Source of the DNA: Hyphomicrobiaceae bacterium
GTDB taxonomy: Bacteria > Pseudomonadota > Alphaproteobacteria > Rhizobiales > Hyphomicrobiaceae
Length of the DNA stretch: 57,862 bases
Direction of reading: 5' to 3'
NCBI GenBank assembly: GCA_022844225.1
Contig: JALHMC010000027.1
Span: forward strand, 1-57,862
In this document: positions 26,148 through 34,728 of the stretch, in pieces
Layout: each line of letters starts with the position of its first letter
How positions within the stretch are numbered: position 1 is the first letter of the stretch
Notes under the pieces: model-generated
The model's input: only the letters and a program-made list of their open reading frames with translations
Told to the model about the DNA's origin: nothing
Database searches by the model: none
Position numbers and translations under genes: made by a program

Positions 26148-26298
26148 GAGCCCGATGACCCGGCTGGCACTCCGCGCTGATGCGGGTGCCGGCCGCAATC
26201 GTTTTGGCGACCAGGCAGGCGGCTTCCTAAGGTTCGGAGTACCGAGCCGAGCCTGTCTGTATGGAGGGGCGTGCGCCGCCGATCCCTCGCGCGTCACT

Positions 26299-27078
26299 TC
26301 AGACGCGCCGCTCGACCATCAGCTTCTTCAATTCAGCAATCGCTTTGGCCGGATTGAGCCCTTTCGGGCACGCCTTGGCGCAATTGAGAATTGTGTGGCA
26401 GCGATACAGTCGGAATGGATCCTCGAGATTGTCGAGGCGATCGCCCGTGGCCTCGTCGCGGGAATCGATCACCCAACGATACGCTTGCAACAGAACGGCT
26501 GGGCCTAGATAGCGATCCTGGTTCCACCAGTAGCTCGGACAAGCGGTGGAGCAGCAGGCGCACAGGATGCATTCGTAGAGGCCGTCGAGTTTCTCGCGAT
26601 CCTCTCTCGCCTGCTTCCACTCGTTCGGGGGCGTCGAGGTCGTGGTCTGCAACCACGGTTCGATCGAGCGATGCTGGGCATAGAAATTCGTCATGTCGGG
26701 CACCAGGTCCTTGACGACCTGCATGTGCGGCAACGGGTAGATCTTCACGACGCCTTTGACGTCCTCGATAGCCTTGAGGCAGGCGAGCGTGTTCGTGCCG
26801 TCGATATTCATAGAGCACGAACCGCAGATGCCTTCGCGGCATGACCTCCGGAAGGTCAGCGTCGGATCGATCTCGTTCTTGATCTTGATCAGGGCGTCGA
26901 GCACCATCGGACCACATTGAGTCCGATCGACATGATAGGTGTCCGTACGGGGACCACCCTCGTCGTCGGGGTTCCAGCGATAGATCTTGAACTCTTTCCA
27001 GTCGCCCTTCCCCTCGGGCCGGTTCCAGGTCTTGCCGGTGGCAATCGTCGAGTTTCGGGGCAGCGTCAGCTGGACCAT
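26299..27078 (-). CDS. sdhB: Succinate dehydrogenase iron-sulfur subunit SdhB
   Basis: A 259-residue iron-sulfur subunit of respiratory complex II. Cluster ligands are visible: [2Fe-2S] in [15 protein letters not shown] with the further Cys in LACLK, [4Fe-4S] in [16 protein letters not shown], and [3Fe-4S] in [17 protein letters not shown]. It passes electrons from the SdhA flavin to quinone. The start at 27078 ([10 protein letters not shown]) matches alphaproteobacterial SdhB; a TTG nine codons upstream is less likely. As the sdhCDA genes would lie upstream (higher coordinates on this strand) and a different gene is there, sdhB is separated from any sdhCDA here. Confidence 0.95.
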   Translation of the reverse strand: MVQLTLPRNSTIATGKTWNRPEGKGDWKEFKIYRWNPDDEGGPRTDTYHVDRTQCGPMVLDALIKIKNEIDPTLTFRRSCREGICGSCSMNIDGTNTLACLKAIEDVKGVVKIYPLPHMQVVKDLVPDMTNFYAQHRSIEPWLQTTTSTPPNEWKQAREDREKLDGLYECILCACCSTACPSYWWNQDRYLGPAVLLQAYRWVIDSRDEATGDRLDNLEDPFRLYRCHTILNCAKACPKGLNPAKAIAELKKLMVERRV

Positions 27079-27227
27079 CGAGGCGGTTCTTTCCGTAAAG
27101 CTCAAGGTTTCGGCGGAATGTCTTGGATGGCGTTGCTTAAGTCAACGGTCGCCTGCAAATGATAGATGACTTCGGGTGCGATCTGTCGCAGCACCCCGGT
27201 GGTTGCGGCAGTCTGATGACCAGAAGG

Positions 27228-28535
27228 TCAGCCTCTGGCCAGGGGAACGGCCGCGGTCGGTTCTGACGCTGCTCCGATGAAAGCCGGTGTGAAGCCCCTA
27301 GCGGGATCGATGGTCACGATCCCCTGCTCTTGGATCTCGAACATCGCGAAGCTGCGCTCGATCGGTCCAGCGGCAGTCAGCCGGAAGAGTCCGTCGACCC
27401 CCGAGAACCCTTGATCGCGCATGAGATTGGCTGACACGTAACGCTGGCCCTGGGGTTGCGTAGCGAAGGCGGTCGCGACCGTCACGGCATCGTATGCGAG
27501 GCTGGCTAGGCGCGGCGGCATCGCGCTGTAGGTTTTCGCGAACCGTGCAGAGAACTCGCGCCACCCGCCCGGATCGGGTGCGGCAAGCCACGCGCCGGCG
27601 GCTTTCGGCTCCCGGAGCGCAGCCGGATTGTCCCACCCGCTCGAGACGATCAGCTTGACCCTCGAAGTATCGAAGTCGTGTTGACGAAGCATAGCCGCCA
27701 GCCGCGGGACGTTGTCTCCGGATGAAGGCAGGAACAGTGCATCGATCGCCTGTCCGTTGTCGTGCGAGCCTCCGATCGCTGACATGACCCTTTGCGACGG
27801 CTCCATCATCCCGCTCAGGTCAGCTGGGTAATGCTCGACCGTCGCGACCCGTCCGCCTCCGGCTTCGACGGCGCGCCGGAAGGCCGCTGCCATGTCGCGC
27901 CCGTGGATGTCGTCCGGAATGAGAGCTGCGAAGTGGCGGCGACCGGAAGCCAGGGCGTGTCCGACGGCCCGGGTCGTCTCTGCCGTCGCGAAAAAGCTCA
28001 GAAGATGAATCCCGCGGCCCCCGTTCGTCGGGTCGTTAGAGAACGCGATCACCGGCACTTGCGCTTGGCGGGCGATCGGCGCAACTGCGGCGACGGACGA
28101 TCCCAGCAGCGGGCCGAGGATAATCTCGCAGCCGTCCGCGATGGCCGTCATGGCAGCCTCGGCTGCACCTTGCGGTGTACCCTTGTCGTCGCGAACTACA
28201 AGTTGGAACGTCGGCGTATTGCGCTCGAAGAGTGAAAGCTCTGCCGCCTGTTGAAGGGCCTTGGCCACCATCGACATCTGGATGCTGCCACCGAGCGGGA
28301 GCAGCAGCGCCGCCTTGACCATGGCCTGCTCAGCCGACGTTCGTCCCGTGCCCGGGCCGTTGGCAGGCTTCGCCGGGAGTGCGGACGTGGCGCCGAGGCC
28401 TCCATCCGACCCTGCCGCGCAGGCCCCGAGTATCCCCGCGGATCCCAAGACGGCAACCCCTCCTGCAAACTGGGCGAGGGCCTGACGCCGGGTCGAGCCC
28501 TGGTGTATCCTGTCCTTGTGTCTCAAGGGCACCAT
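27228..28535 (-). CDS. Penicillin-binding protein activator (LpoA-like)
   Basis: A 435-residue periplasmic lipoprotein of the LpoA C-terminal/periplasmic-binding fold. An N-terminal TRRQAL element (Arg16-Arg17) and hydrophobic stretch end in the lipobox ILGAC (Cys39), suggesting Tat-dependent export. The body reads like a type I binding protein: AALLLPLGGSIQMSMVAKAL, CEIILGPLLGSSVAAVAPIA and VPVIAFSNDP. It is divergent from rsmI-yraN, the same neighbourhood as E. coli lpoA-rsmI-yraN, which supports a role in activating a peptidoglycan synthase. A GTG 16 codons upstream is an alternative start. Confidence 0.83.
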   Translation of the reverse strand: MVPLRHKDRIHQGSTRRQALAQFAGGVAVLGSAGILGACAAGSDGGLGATSALPAKPANGPGTGRTSAEQAMVKAALLLPLGGSIQMSMVAKALQQAAELSLFERNTPTFQLVVRDDKGTPQGAAEAAMTAIADGCEIILGPLLGSSVAAVAPIARQAQVPVIAFSNDPTNGGRGIHLLSFFATAETTRAVGHALASGRRHFAALIPDDIHGRDMAAAFRRAVEAGGGRVATVEHYPADLSGMMEPSQRVMSAIGGSHDNGQAIDALFLPSSGDNVPRLAAMLRQHDFDTSRVKLIVSSGWDNPAALREPKAAGAWLAAPDPGGWREFSARFAKTYSAMPPRLASLAYDAVTVATAFATQPQGQRYVSANLMRDQGFSGVDGLFRLTAAGPIERSFAMFEIQEQGIVTIDPARGFTPAFIGAASEPTAAVPLARG

Positions 28536-28740
28536 TCCCGTTTCGTGACGCGCAAGCTTATGTTCGATAGCCACCCGAATCACCCTACGTCGAGCGCCGA
28601 ATGCACTCCATCAGAGCGTTTTCCCGGGTCGGTAGTGGCATAAGGGTGGCAGAATCGCCATTCCGGGAAGGGCGCTGCCATTCGTGTGACGGCGGGCCTT
28701 GCAGACGCGCGACAGCGGGCAGCCGGCCATGTAGCCTCTG

Positions 28741-29697
28741 ATGATGACCGATAGAGAAACGAACCCAGCCGCGTCGGAACGATCCGACTTCGATCGAAGC
28801 GAGCCGGGGGAACGGCTTGCGACCCGCGTCGTCGCGGAGTTGCAGCGCCGTCTCGCCGAGCCGCTGTCCGGCGGTCTGTATGTGGTGGCGACACCGATCG
28901 GCAACTTGGGCGACATCACCTTGCGTGCCCTCGCCGTCCTCTCGCGGGCCGACGTCATTTGCTGTGAGGATACGCGCCACAGTCGAACGCTCTTGGCACA
29001 TTTCGCGATCGATCGGCCGCTGCGCGCCTACCACGAGCACAACGCCGATGCCGAGCGCCCTCGCATCCTGGCGAAACTGGCAGAGGGGCGGGTCGTCGCG
29101 CTCATTTCGGATGCAGGCACGCCACTCGTTTCTGATCCGGGCTTCAGGCTCGTCCGCGATTGCATCGAAGCGGGCCATTCGGTCACGAGCCTGCCGGGTG
29201 CGTCCTCGGTAATGAACGCCGTCACGCTGGCCGGCTTGCCCACCGACCAGTTCCATTTCGCGGGCTTCCTGCCGTCGCGCGAAGGCCAGCGCCGCACGCG
29301 ACTGGCGGAGTTGGGCGCGATCCCCGCCACACTCGTTCTGTTCGAGGCCCCGAACCGGCTGGCGGCCTCGATGGCCGATATCGTCGGGGTCCTCGGTGGC
29401 GGGCGCCAGGTCGCTGTTGCGCGCGAGCTGACCAAGCGGTTCGAGGAGGTTCGTCGCGGCACCGCGGCCGAGCTCGCTGCCTGGGCTGCCGAGGAGCCGG
29501 CGAGGGGCGAGATCGTCATTCTCGTTGCTCCCCCGACCAGCCACGAGGCGACGGACGTCGAGATCGAGGCGGCCCTGGCCGCCCTGGTTCCGGAAATGGG
29601 CCTCAAGGAAGCGGTCAAAGCGGTAGCTGGACGCTTGAGCGTCCCGCGCTCACGCGCTTACGACATCGGCCTCAAGCTGAAGGGGCGGATGCCGTGA
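28741..29697 (+). CDS. rsmI: 16S rRNA 2'-O-methyltransferase RsmI
   Basis: A 318-residue SAM-dependent methyltransferase that modifies C1402 of 16S rRNA. The tetrapyrrole-methylase-like fold is recognised from LYVVATPIGNLGDITLRAL, CCEDTRHSRTLL, VALISDAGTPLVSDPG and SLPGASSVMNAV. The N-terminal 40 residues before this core are a non-conserved extension (28741 ATG); shorter starts are possible. It overlaps yraN by 4 nt (GTGA). Confidence 0.94.
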   Translation: MMTDRETNPAASERSDFDRSEPGERLATRVVAELQRRLAEPLSGGLYVVATPIGNLGDITLRALAVLSRADVICCEDTRHSRTLLAHFAIDRPLRAYHEHNADAERPRILAKLAEGRVVALISDAGTPLVSDPGFRLVRDCIEAGHSVTSLPGASSVMNAVTLAGLPTDQFHFAGFLPSREGQRRTRLAELGAIPATLVLFEAPNRLAASMADIVGVLGGGRQVAVARELTKRFEEVRRGTAAELAAWAAEEPARGEIVILVAPPTSHEATDVEIEAALAALVPEMGLKEAVKAVAGRLSVPRSRAYDIGLKLKGRMP

Positions 29698-30086
29698 GCC
29701 GCAGGGCCGCGCGTAACGGAGATGAAACCGGAGAGCGGCGCTCGCGCCTTCGCAAAGGGGTCTCCGCGGAGTGGATCGCAGCCATTCTGCTGACCGCCAA
29801 AGGCTATCGAATCTTGGCTCGTCGCCACCGCAACCCGTTCGGCGAGGTCGACTTGATCGCAACCCGTGGCAAGCGCCTGGCCTTCGTCGAGGTCAAGCGT
29901 CGAGCGACTCTTGCCGATGCAGAAGCGTCCCTGACGCCGCTCCAGGCCGGTCGAATTGCCCGCGCGGCCGACTACTGGCTGGACCGCAATCCCGCTTATC
30001 GCGACCACGAGGTCGGCCTCGACGCGATCTTCGTGCTGCCACGCCGTTGGCCGCGCCATCTTCTTAATGCCCTGGACGCGGTCTGA
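29694..30086 (+). CDS. YraN family (UPF0102) endonuclease-like protein
   Basis: A 130-residue protein of the YraN family, which has a Holliday-junction-resolvase/PD-(D/E)xK-like fold. Motifs are KGYRILARRHRNPFGEVDLI followed by LAFVEVKRRA, giving the E-xD...ExK pattern. Translation starts at GTG 29694 overlapping the rsmI stop codon (GTGA). The function is not settled; the rsmI-yraN pair is conserved across proteobacteria. Confidence 0.93.
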   Translation: MSRRAARNGDETGERRSRLRKGVSAEWIAAILLTAKGYRILARRHRNPFGEVDLIATRGKRLAFVEVKRRATLADAEASLTPLQAGRIARAADYWLDRNPAYRDHEVGLDAIFVLPRRWPRHLLNALDAV

Positions 30087-30117
30087 GATCACACGTGGTC
30101 CTGCATCGCAGTCCCGT

Positions 30118-31047
30118 TCAACCCTCAGGCTGACACTTCTCGCTGCACATCTTGTCCACCTCCTGCGAGATCCATTCGGCAAAGGCTTTCACCGCCGGCC
30201 GGCGCAGATGCGACTCGGGACACGTTAGCTGGAACGCACGCTCGGTCTCGAGTTCCAGCGCGAATGGCGCGACCAGCCGCCCCGTCCTGAGATCATCGTG
30301 CGCCAGCGCTTTGTGAGCTAGCAGGACGCCGGCGCCTTCTACGGCGGCTTCGAGCGCGTGATCCGGGCTCGAAAACCGCAAACCTCGCGCCAGGTTGATG
30401 CCCTCCACGCCCGCCGCCGCCAGCCAATCTCCCCACGAGGGTAGGCCAGTGAGCGAGCCGAGCATGTCGTCGTGGATCAACGGAACCTTGGCGAGGTCCG
30501 CGGGCACAGTGATCCGGTGTTCGGCCACGAGGCGCGGGCTGCCGACCGGTAGCAGCGTGATCCCGAGCAGGCGCCGGCTCCACAGGCCCCGCGTCTCGGT
30601 GCGGCTGTTGCGGATCGCGACGTCGATACCGTCGGTCGTGAAGTTGGCGAGAGCTTGCGTGGCAGAGATACGAGCGTCGATCCCCGGATTCGCCGTGAGG
30701 AAACGATAGAGCCGAGGTGCCAGCCACTTCGCGGTAAATCCGGGCGGCGCTGATACCACCAGCACCTTGTCGTTGGGAGCACGATCCACCAGCTCGACCG
30801 TCTGCCGAATCTGTAGGAAGGCCGCATGCAGCCCCGGATAGAGGGCAAGTCCTGCCGGCGTCAGCTCGATGGCCCGCACTTTCCGCAGGAAAAGCCGCTG
30901 CCCGAGGAAGTCCTCGAGACCCTTGATCTGGTGGCTGAGAGCAGCGGGCGTGACCGACAGCTCCTCCGCCGCGAGCGTGAACGACAGGTGCCGGGCCGTC
31001 GCTTCGAAGGCGCGCAAGGCGTTCAGAGGAGGCAGGGGGCGTGCCAT
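30118..31047 (-). CDS. LysR family transcriptional regulator (GcvA-like)
   Basis: A 309-residue LysR-type regulator. The N-terminal winged helix-turn-helix is MARPLPPLNALRAFEATARH, then LSFTLAAEELSVTPAALSHQ, followed by a PBP2 co-inducer domain from about residue 92. The closest family type is GcvA/AmpR-like (PPLNALRAFEA and VTPAALSHQIKGLE). It ends just 31 nt after yraN on the opposite strand. No obviously divergent target gene lies beside it: upstream is only a small hypothetical ORF, 184 nt away. Confidence 0.9.
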   Translation of the reverse strand: MARPLPPLNALRAFEATARHLSFTLAAEELSVTPAALSHQIKGLEDFLGQRLFLRKVRAIELTPAGLALYPGLHAAFLQIRQTVELVDRAPNDKVLVVSAPPGFTAKWLAPRLYRFLTANPGIDARISATQALANFTTDGIDVAIRNSRTETRGLWSRRLLGITLLPVGSPRLVAEHRITVPADLAKVPLIHDDMLGSLTGLPSWGDWLAAAGVEGINLARGLRFSSPDHALEAAVEGAGVLLAHKALAHDDLRTGRLVAPFALELETERAFQLTCPESHLRRPAVKAFAEWISQEVDKMCSEKCQPEG

Positions 31048-31231
31048 GGATGATTGAGTTTTCCTAATGAAGCAGTGGAGGAATAATCGGTTGTCCGGCG
31101 GTTAAATGCAACATATCTCTCAACCATCGAAACGGGCAGAGCAAGTCTTCCACCCGGGTTGAGATGACCAGAGCGCTCCCGACCGAGGCCGAAGAGCCAG
31201 GCGTGGAGTTCCAGATGAGGATGATCGAGCC

Positions 31232-31444
31232 ATGAGCAGCAAGAGCAATCAGAGCCTGAACCCGTTGACCGGTACCTCGGCCGTGAGCCCGGAGATCATC
31301 GAGGCTGCCATGCAGCGCGGCCGGCGTGAAAGGTCCAAAGCGTTCTGGACGATGTTGCAGGCCGTGTTTGGCCGTCCCGACGGCGCGAACGAGCGCCATG
31401 CCGACCGCGAGGTTGGTGATCGAAGCATCTCTCTCGCGCGTTAA
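31232..31444 (+). CDS. Small hypothetical protein, 70 aa
   Basis: A 70-residue protein with a helical, basic centre (SPEIIEAAMQRGRRERSKAF) and a segment (WTMLQAVFG) that could associate with membranes or bind a partner. Many alphaproteobacteria have small proteins with a similar RRERSxAxW stretch; the function is unknown. The start has a GAGGA-like site upstream. An 8-bp hairpin and an intrinsic terminator follow directly. Confidence 0.6.
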   Translation: MSSKSNQSLNPLTGTSAVSPEIIEAAMQRGRRERSKAFWTMLQAVFGRPDGANERHADREVGDRSISLAR

Positions 31445-31450
31445 GGGTTC

Positions 31451-31492
31451 GACAGGAGGCGCTCCCCTCCCCCGATGCAACCGTCTCCTGTC
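31451..31492 (+). other. Hairpin with 8-bp stem before the terminator
   Basis: GACAGGAG (31451-31458) is the exact complement of CTCCTGTC (31485-31492), closing a C-rich 26-nt loop that begins GCGCTCCCCTCC. It directly precedes the terminator at 31498. The exposed C-rich loop resembles an anti-Shine-Dalgarno-binding feature of some alphaproteobacterial small RNAs (inference). Confidence 0.5.
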
Positions 31493-31497
31493 CCCCT

Positions 31498-31525
31498 GGG
31501 GTCGGCGTTCTCGCCGGCCCCTTTT
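31498..31525 (+). terminator. Intrinsic terminator
   Basis: A 10-bp stem GGGGTCGGCG/CGCCGGCCCC with the tetraloop TTCT is followed by TTTT. It ends the transcript of the small gene at 31232-31444 and stops 20 nt before the convergent ftsX gene. Confidence 0.85.
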
Positions 31526-31544
31526 CAATTGGGAACTGGATGGA

Positions 31545-32720
31545 TCAGCGCTGGGTCTCGAGGATGCTGTAGACACCGAAGCGCGAAGTCAGCATGCAGA
31601 GCGCGGCGATGACGACCACGACGACGACCAGCACGCCATAGCCGGGCAGATCGAGGACGCCCGCACCGAACAGCCGTCGCATCTCGGCCATGGTCACCAC
31701 ATTGCCGCCGAGCAGCTCCATCCCCATCGGCATCAGCAGAAAGACCATCATGGCGAAGCCGGCACCGACCAGTCCCGCCCGCACACCGAGCCGCAGGAAA
31801 TGTCGCTCGAACTCCCGCGCGATGTAGCGGTCCGTCGCCCCGACCAGATGGAGCACCTCGACGATCTCGCGATTGGACAGCATCGAACTCCGGGTCGCCG
31901 AGACGATGATCGCCGTGGTAGCGGCGCCGACCAGCATCAGGATGCCGAGCCCGCCGAGTGCCAGAGATCGCGTCACCGTCCGGATCTGCTGCTGCCAGTG
32001 CCGATGGTCGTCGAGGGTCGCGCCCGGCAGTTCCGCACGAATTCGGGCGCCGAGCGCGTCGAGATCGGGAGCGGCCGATTGGTCGATCTCGATGGCGATC
32101 ATGCGAGGAATAGGCAACGCCTTGAGCGCATCGCTTTTGCCGAGCCAGGGTTCCACCAGTGCTGCCGACTCGTCGTGTGTGAGTGGTTTGACCACGCGAA
32201 TGCCGGGCTGTTTCGCCAGAAATGCAGCCGCGTCTCGGACAGACTTCTCGATGTCGCTTCGTTCGCGCGGCTCGATCTGGACCGTGACTTCGCTGGCGAT
32301 GTCACGTAGCCAGGCCGAGGCCGACTGGTTGACCATGTACACGCAACCAGCGGTCAGGCAGGCCAGGAAGCACATGATCGCCACGACCAAGGTGAGCGAT
32401 CGGCTTGTAACCGAGCCGGCCGGCACGACCGCAGAGCCGTTCCCTGCCCGGGTCCGTCCGCGGCGCTGAGGAGCACTATCTGCCCTCAGTTCGGGATCGA
32501 AGCTGTCGTCCGATGCGGGCCGCTCGGTTCGCGCGTCGACCGGCTCGCTCCATCGACTGTCGCCTTGTGTCGGGCGTACCGGCGTGCCGTGCTCGACCGG
32601 ATGCGGAGCCGTTGCCGGATGGCTGAAATGCGCCTCACGCGGGCGGGACCGCGGCGTCGTGGGGGGCGGCAGCGGTGCGTTTGGGCCCCCAGGCGGCGGC
32701 CTGTCATACGATCCTGACAT
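31545..32720 (-). CDS. ftsX: Cell division protein FtsX
   Basis: A 391-residue permease-like partner of FtsE that links the divisome to septal wall hydrolysis. An N-terminal Pro-rich cytoplasmic extension of about 105 residues precedes the first transmembrane helix (108-131, LTLVVAIMCFLACLTAGCVY). The extracytoplasmic domain follows, then three C-terminal helices (LGGLGILMLVGAATTAIIVS, GLVGAGFAMMVFLLMPMGM, VLVVVVVVIAALCML). The extension is much longer than that of E. coli FtsX. The start overlaps the ftsE end by 17 nt. Confidence 0.92.
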   Translation of the reverse strand: MSGSYDRPPPGGPNAPLPPPTTPRSRPREAHFSHPATAPHPVEHGTPVRPTQGDSRWSEPVDARTERPASDDSFDPELRADSAPQRRGRTRAGNGSAVVPAGSVTSRSLTLVVAIMCFLACLTAGCVYMVNQSASAWLRDIASEVTVQIEPRERSDIEKSVRDAAAFLAKQPGIRVVKPLTHDESAALVEPWLGKSDALKALPIPRMIAIEIDQSAAPDLDALGARIRAELPGATLDDHRHWQQQIRTVTRSLALGGLGILMLVGAATTAIIVSATRSSMLSNREIVEVLHLVGATDRYIAREFERHFLRLGVRAGLVGAGFAMMVFLLMPMGMELLGGNVVTMAEMRRLFGAGVLDLPGYGVLVVVVVVIAALCMLTSRFGVYSILETQR

Positions 32721-33360
32721 GGCCGTCGTGGAGCTCCAGTCGCGGCGCCTTGAACTGGCGCATCAGTTGATGGTCGTGAGTGGCGATGATCACCGATGTC
32801 CCCAGGCGGTTGAGCTCGATGAAAAGGCGCAGCAACCGGCGCGCCATCTGGGGATCGACGTTCCCTGTGGGCTCGTCAGCGAGGAGAAGTTCGGGTTTGC
32901 CGATCACGGCTCGGGCGATCGCGGCACGCTGCTTCTCGCCGCCGGAAAGCACTGACGGATAATCGTCCATCCGGTCGCCGAGCCCGACCCATTGCAGCAG
33001 ATCGGTAACGTCCTCGCGATAGTCCGCCTCGCGCTTTCCGACCACTCTGAGTGGGAGGGCCACGTTCTGCCAGGTCGTCAGATGGTCGAGCAGCCTGAAA
33101 TCCTGGAACACGATGCCGATCCGCCGCCGCAACTGAGCCCGAGCCGCAGCATCGATGCGGGTCACGTCTTGCGAGAACAGCGTGAACTGTCCGCGTGTCG
33201 GCACCTGCGAGAGGAACATCATGCGGAGCAGCGAGGATTTTCCTGCTCCCGAGGGCCCCGTGAGAAAGTGGAACGAGCCCGCACGCACATGGAACGTCAC
33301 ATCGTGTAGCACCTCGCGCCCACGACCGTACTTCAGTCCCACGTTTTGCAGCCTGATCAA
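32704..33360 (-). CDS. ftsE: Cell division ATP-binding protein FtsE
   Basis: A 218-residue ABC ATPase: Walker A GPSGAGKSS, signature LSGGEKQR, Walker B LLADEPTGNVD and the switch His in ATHD. FtsE drives FtsX conformational changes during cell division. Translation begins at a TTG (33358-33360), 5 nt after GGGAG, giving MIRLQNVGLKYG. It is cotranscribed with ftsX by overlap. Confidence 0.94.
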   Translation of the reverse strand: MIRLQNVGLKYGRGREVLHDVTFHVRAGSFHFLTGPSGAGKSSLLRMMFLSQVPTRGQFTLFSQDVTRIDAAARAQLRRRIGIVFQDFRLLDHLTTWQNVALPLRVVGKREADYREDVTDLLQWVGLGDRMDDYPSVLSGGEKQRAAIARAVIGKPELLLADEPTGNVDPQMARRLLRLFIELNRLGTSVIIATHDHQLMRQFKAPRLELHDGHVRIV

Positions 33361-33678
33361 GGTTGCTCCCGTCCCCGCGCCGACAAGAAGCGTCGTCCTC
33401 GGCTATATGCGAAATTGCCGTTCGTCGATCAATCGCGGAGCAATGTGGCGCCGATAAGAGTGGATAACCTCGGCTCGGAAAGGTTTGGGTTGGTCGTGCG
33501 CGCCTCTTCGAAGCGGCTTCAGTGCGGGAGCGGTGGCTGATCCGCAGTCTTCCATCAACGCGCGGAAATCTCGCCAATGCCATGATTTCGTCGGTCGGTC
33601 CCCGTCTGATAGGGTGATTCGATTGCCGATCGGTTTCGGCGTGCCGGGTGCGGTGTCGTGACGGGGAGATAGGCCCAA
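33361..33678. other. Intergenic region between ftsE and hpt
   Basis: A 318-nt divergent region. I see no coding sequence that survives comparison of both strands and no clear hairpin terminator. It must carry the promoters of ftsEX and hpt, but I could not define them. Confidence 0.45.
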
Positions 33679-34227
33679 ATGACTGAAGCAGGGACGATGG
33701 ATGCGGCCGTGGAGGTCCTGTTTCCGCCGGACGTCATTGCCGATCGCATCGCCGAGCTTTGCCGCGAGATCGCAGCGGTCGGCCTGCACAATCCACTGGT
33801 CGTACCGATCCTGACCGGCAGCTTCGTCTTCTCGGCCGACTTGCTGCGTGGATTGCATGCCGCGGGCCTCACGCCGGAGGTCGATTTTCTGACGCTGTCC
33901 AGCTACCGGCGTGCCACTCGCTCCGCCGGCAGCGTCGACATCCTTCGCGACATGGAACTCGATGTCGCCGATCGCGACGTGCTGCTGGTCGACGACATTC
34001 TCGATACTGGCCGAACGCTCGCCTATGCCAAGGATCTCGTCGCAGCCCGAGGCGCGCGTCGGCTCCTCACGTGCGTACTGCTGAACAAGCCCGTTCGTCG
34101 CGCCGTGGCGATCGAGGCGGACTTCATCGCTTTCGAATGCCCGCCCGTGTTCGTCGTGGGCTACGGCATGGACCTCGCAAATCGCTACCGCGAACTTCCG
34201 TTCGTGGGCCGTGTTGCGGGTGATTGA
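33679..34227 (+). CDS. hpt: Hypoxanthine phosphoribosyltransferase
   Basis: A 182-residue purine salvage enzyme that converts hypoxanthine or guanine and PRPP to IMP or GMP. The PRPP motif VLLVDDILDTGRTLAYA and the flap-loop segment DFLTLSSYRRATRS are present, as are VVPILTGSFVFSADL and FVVGYGMDLANRYR. It is cytoplasmic. The single-domain response regulator follows 53 nt downstream in the same direction. Confidence 0.92.
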   Translation: MTEAGTMDAAVEVLFPPDVIADRIAELCREIAAVGLHNPLVVPILTGSFVFSADLLRGLHAAGLTPEVDFLTLSSYRRATRSAGSVDILRDMELDVADRDVLLVDDILDTGRTLAYAKDLVAARGARRLLTCVLLNKPVRRAVAIEADFIAFECPPVFVVGYGMDLANRYRELPFVGRVAGD

Positions 34228-34280
34228 TCGCACGCTCTGATCTCGGCCGTTAACGACGCGCAAGGCTCCAGGGGGTCCCG

Positions 34281-34637
34281 ATGGCACGCATACTTCTCGC
34301 CGACGATGACAAAGGCTCCCTCGATCTGGTGCGGCGGGCGCTCCAGATCGAGGGACACACGGTCGTCACGGCAGAGGATGGCAGCGAGGCTCTTGCCCTC
34401 GTCCAGCCGGGCGGTTTCGATCTCCTCGTTACCGATGTCCAGATGCCGGGTCTCGACGGCATCGAGCTGGCCCGCCGCGCCTCGGCGCAATTCCCGGGCA
34501 TGCGTTTAGTCCTGATGTCGGCCTACCCCGACGGGTTGGATCACGCCGCCTCTCTTGCCGCCAAAGGCGCGCGGCTCGTGACCAAGCCCTTCACTATCGA
34601 CAAGATCCGCGCCGAGGTTCGCGCGGCGCTCGCGTGA
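34281..34637 (+). CDS. Single-domain response regulator, CpdR-like
   Basis: A 118-residue receiver domain without an output domain. The phospho-acceptor is Asp52 (LLVTDVQMPGLDG), with acidic Asp8-Asp10, Ser80 and the conserved Lys102 (VTKPF). IELARRA and the position after hpt match CpdR of Hyphomicrobiales, which directs ClpXP proteolysis in the cell cycle when unphosphorylated. Similarity to the whole receiver family is broad, so the CpdR name is likely but not certain. AGGGGG lies 5 nt before the start. Confidence 0.82.
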   Translation: MARILLADDDKGSLDLVRRALQIEGHTVVTAEDGSEALALVQPGGFDLLVTDVQMPGLDGIELARRASAQFPGMRLVLMSAYPDGLDHAASLAAKGARLVTKPFTIDKIRAEVRAALA

Positions 34638-34728
34638 TCAGGCTTCCCCGGTGTCGCCGTTCGGTGTCGACGCTGCTTGACGGCGCCTTCCTCTCGGCCG
34701 AGCTTGAGCCAACCAGGAGGGCATTGCC

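Noticed and set aside
28585..29544. Minus-strand frame of 319 codons
   Set aside because: Antisense shadow of rsmI, whose motifs are unambiguous.
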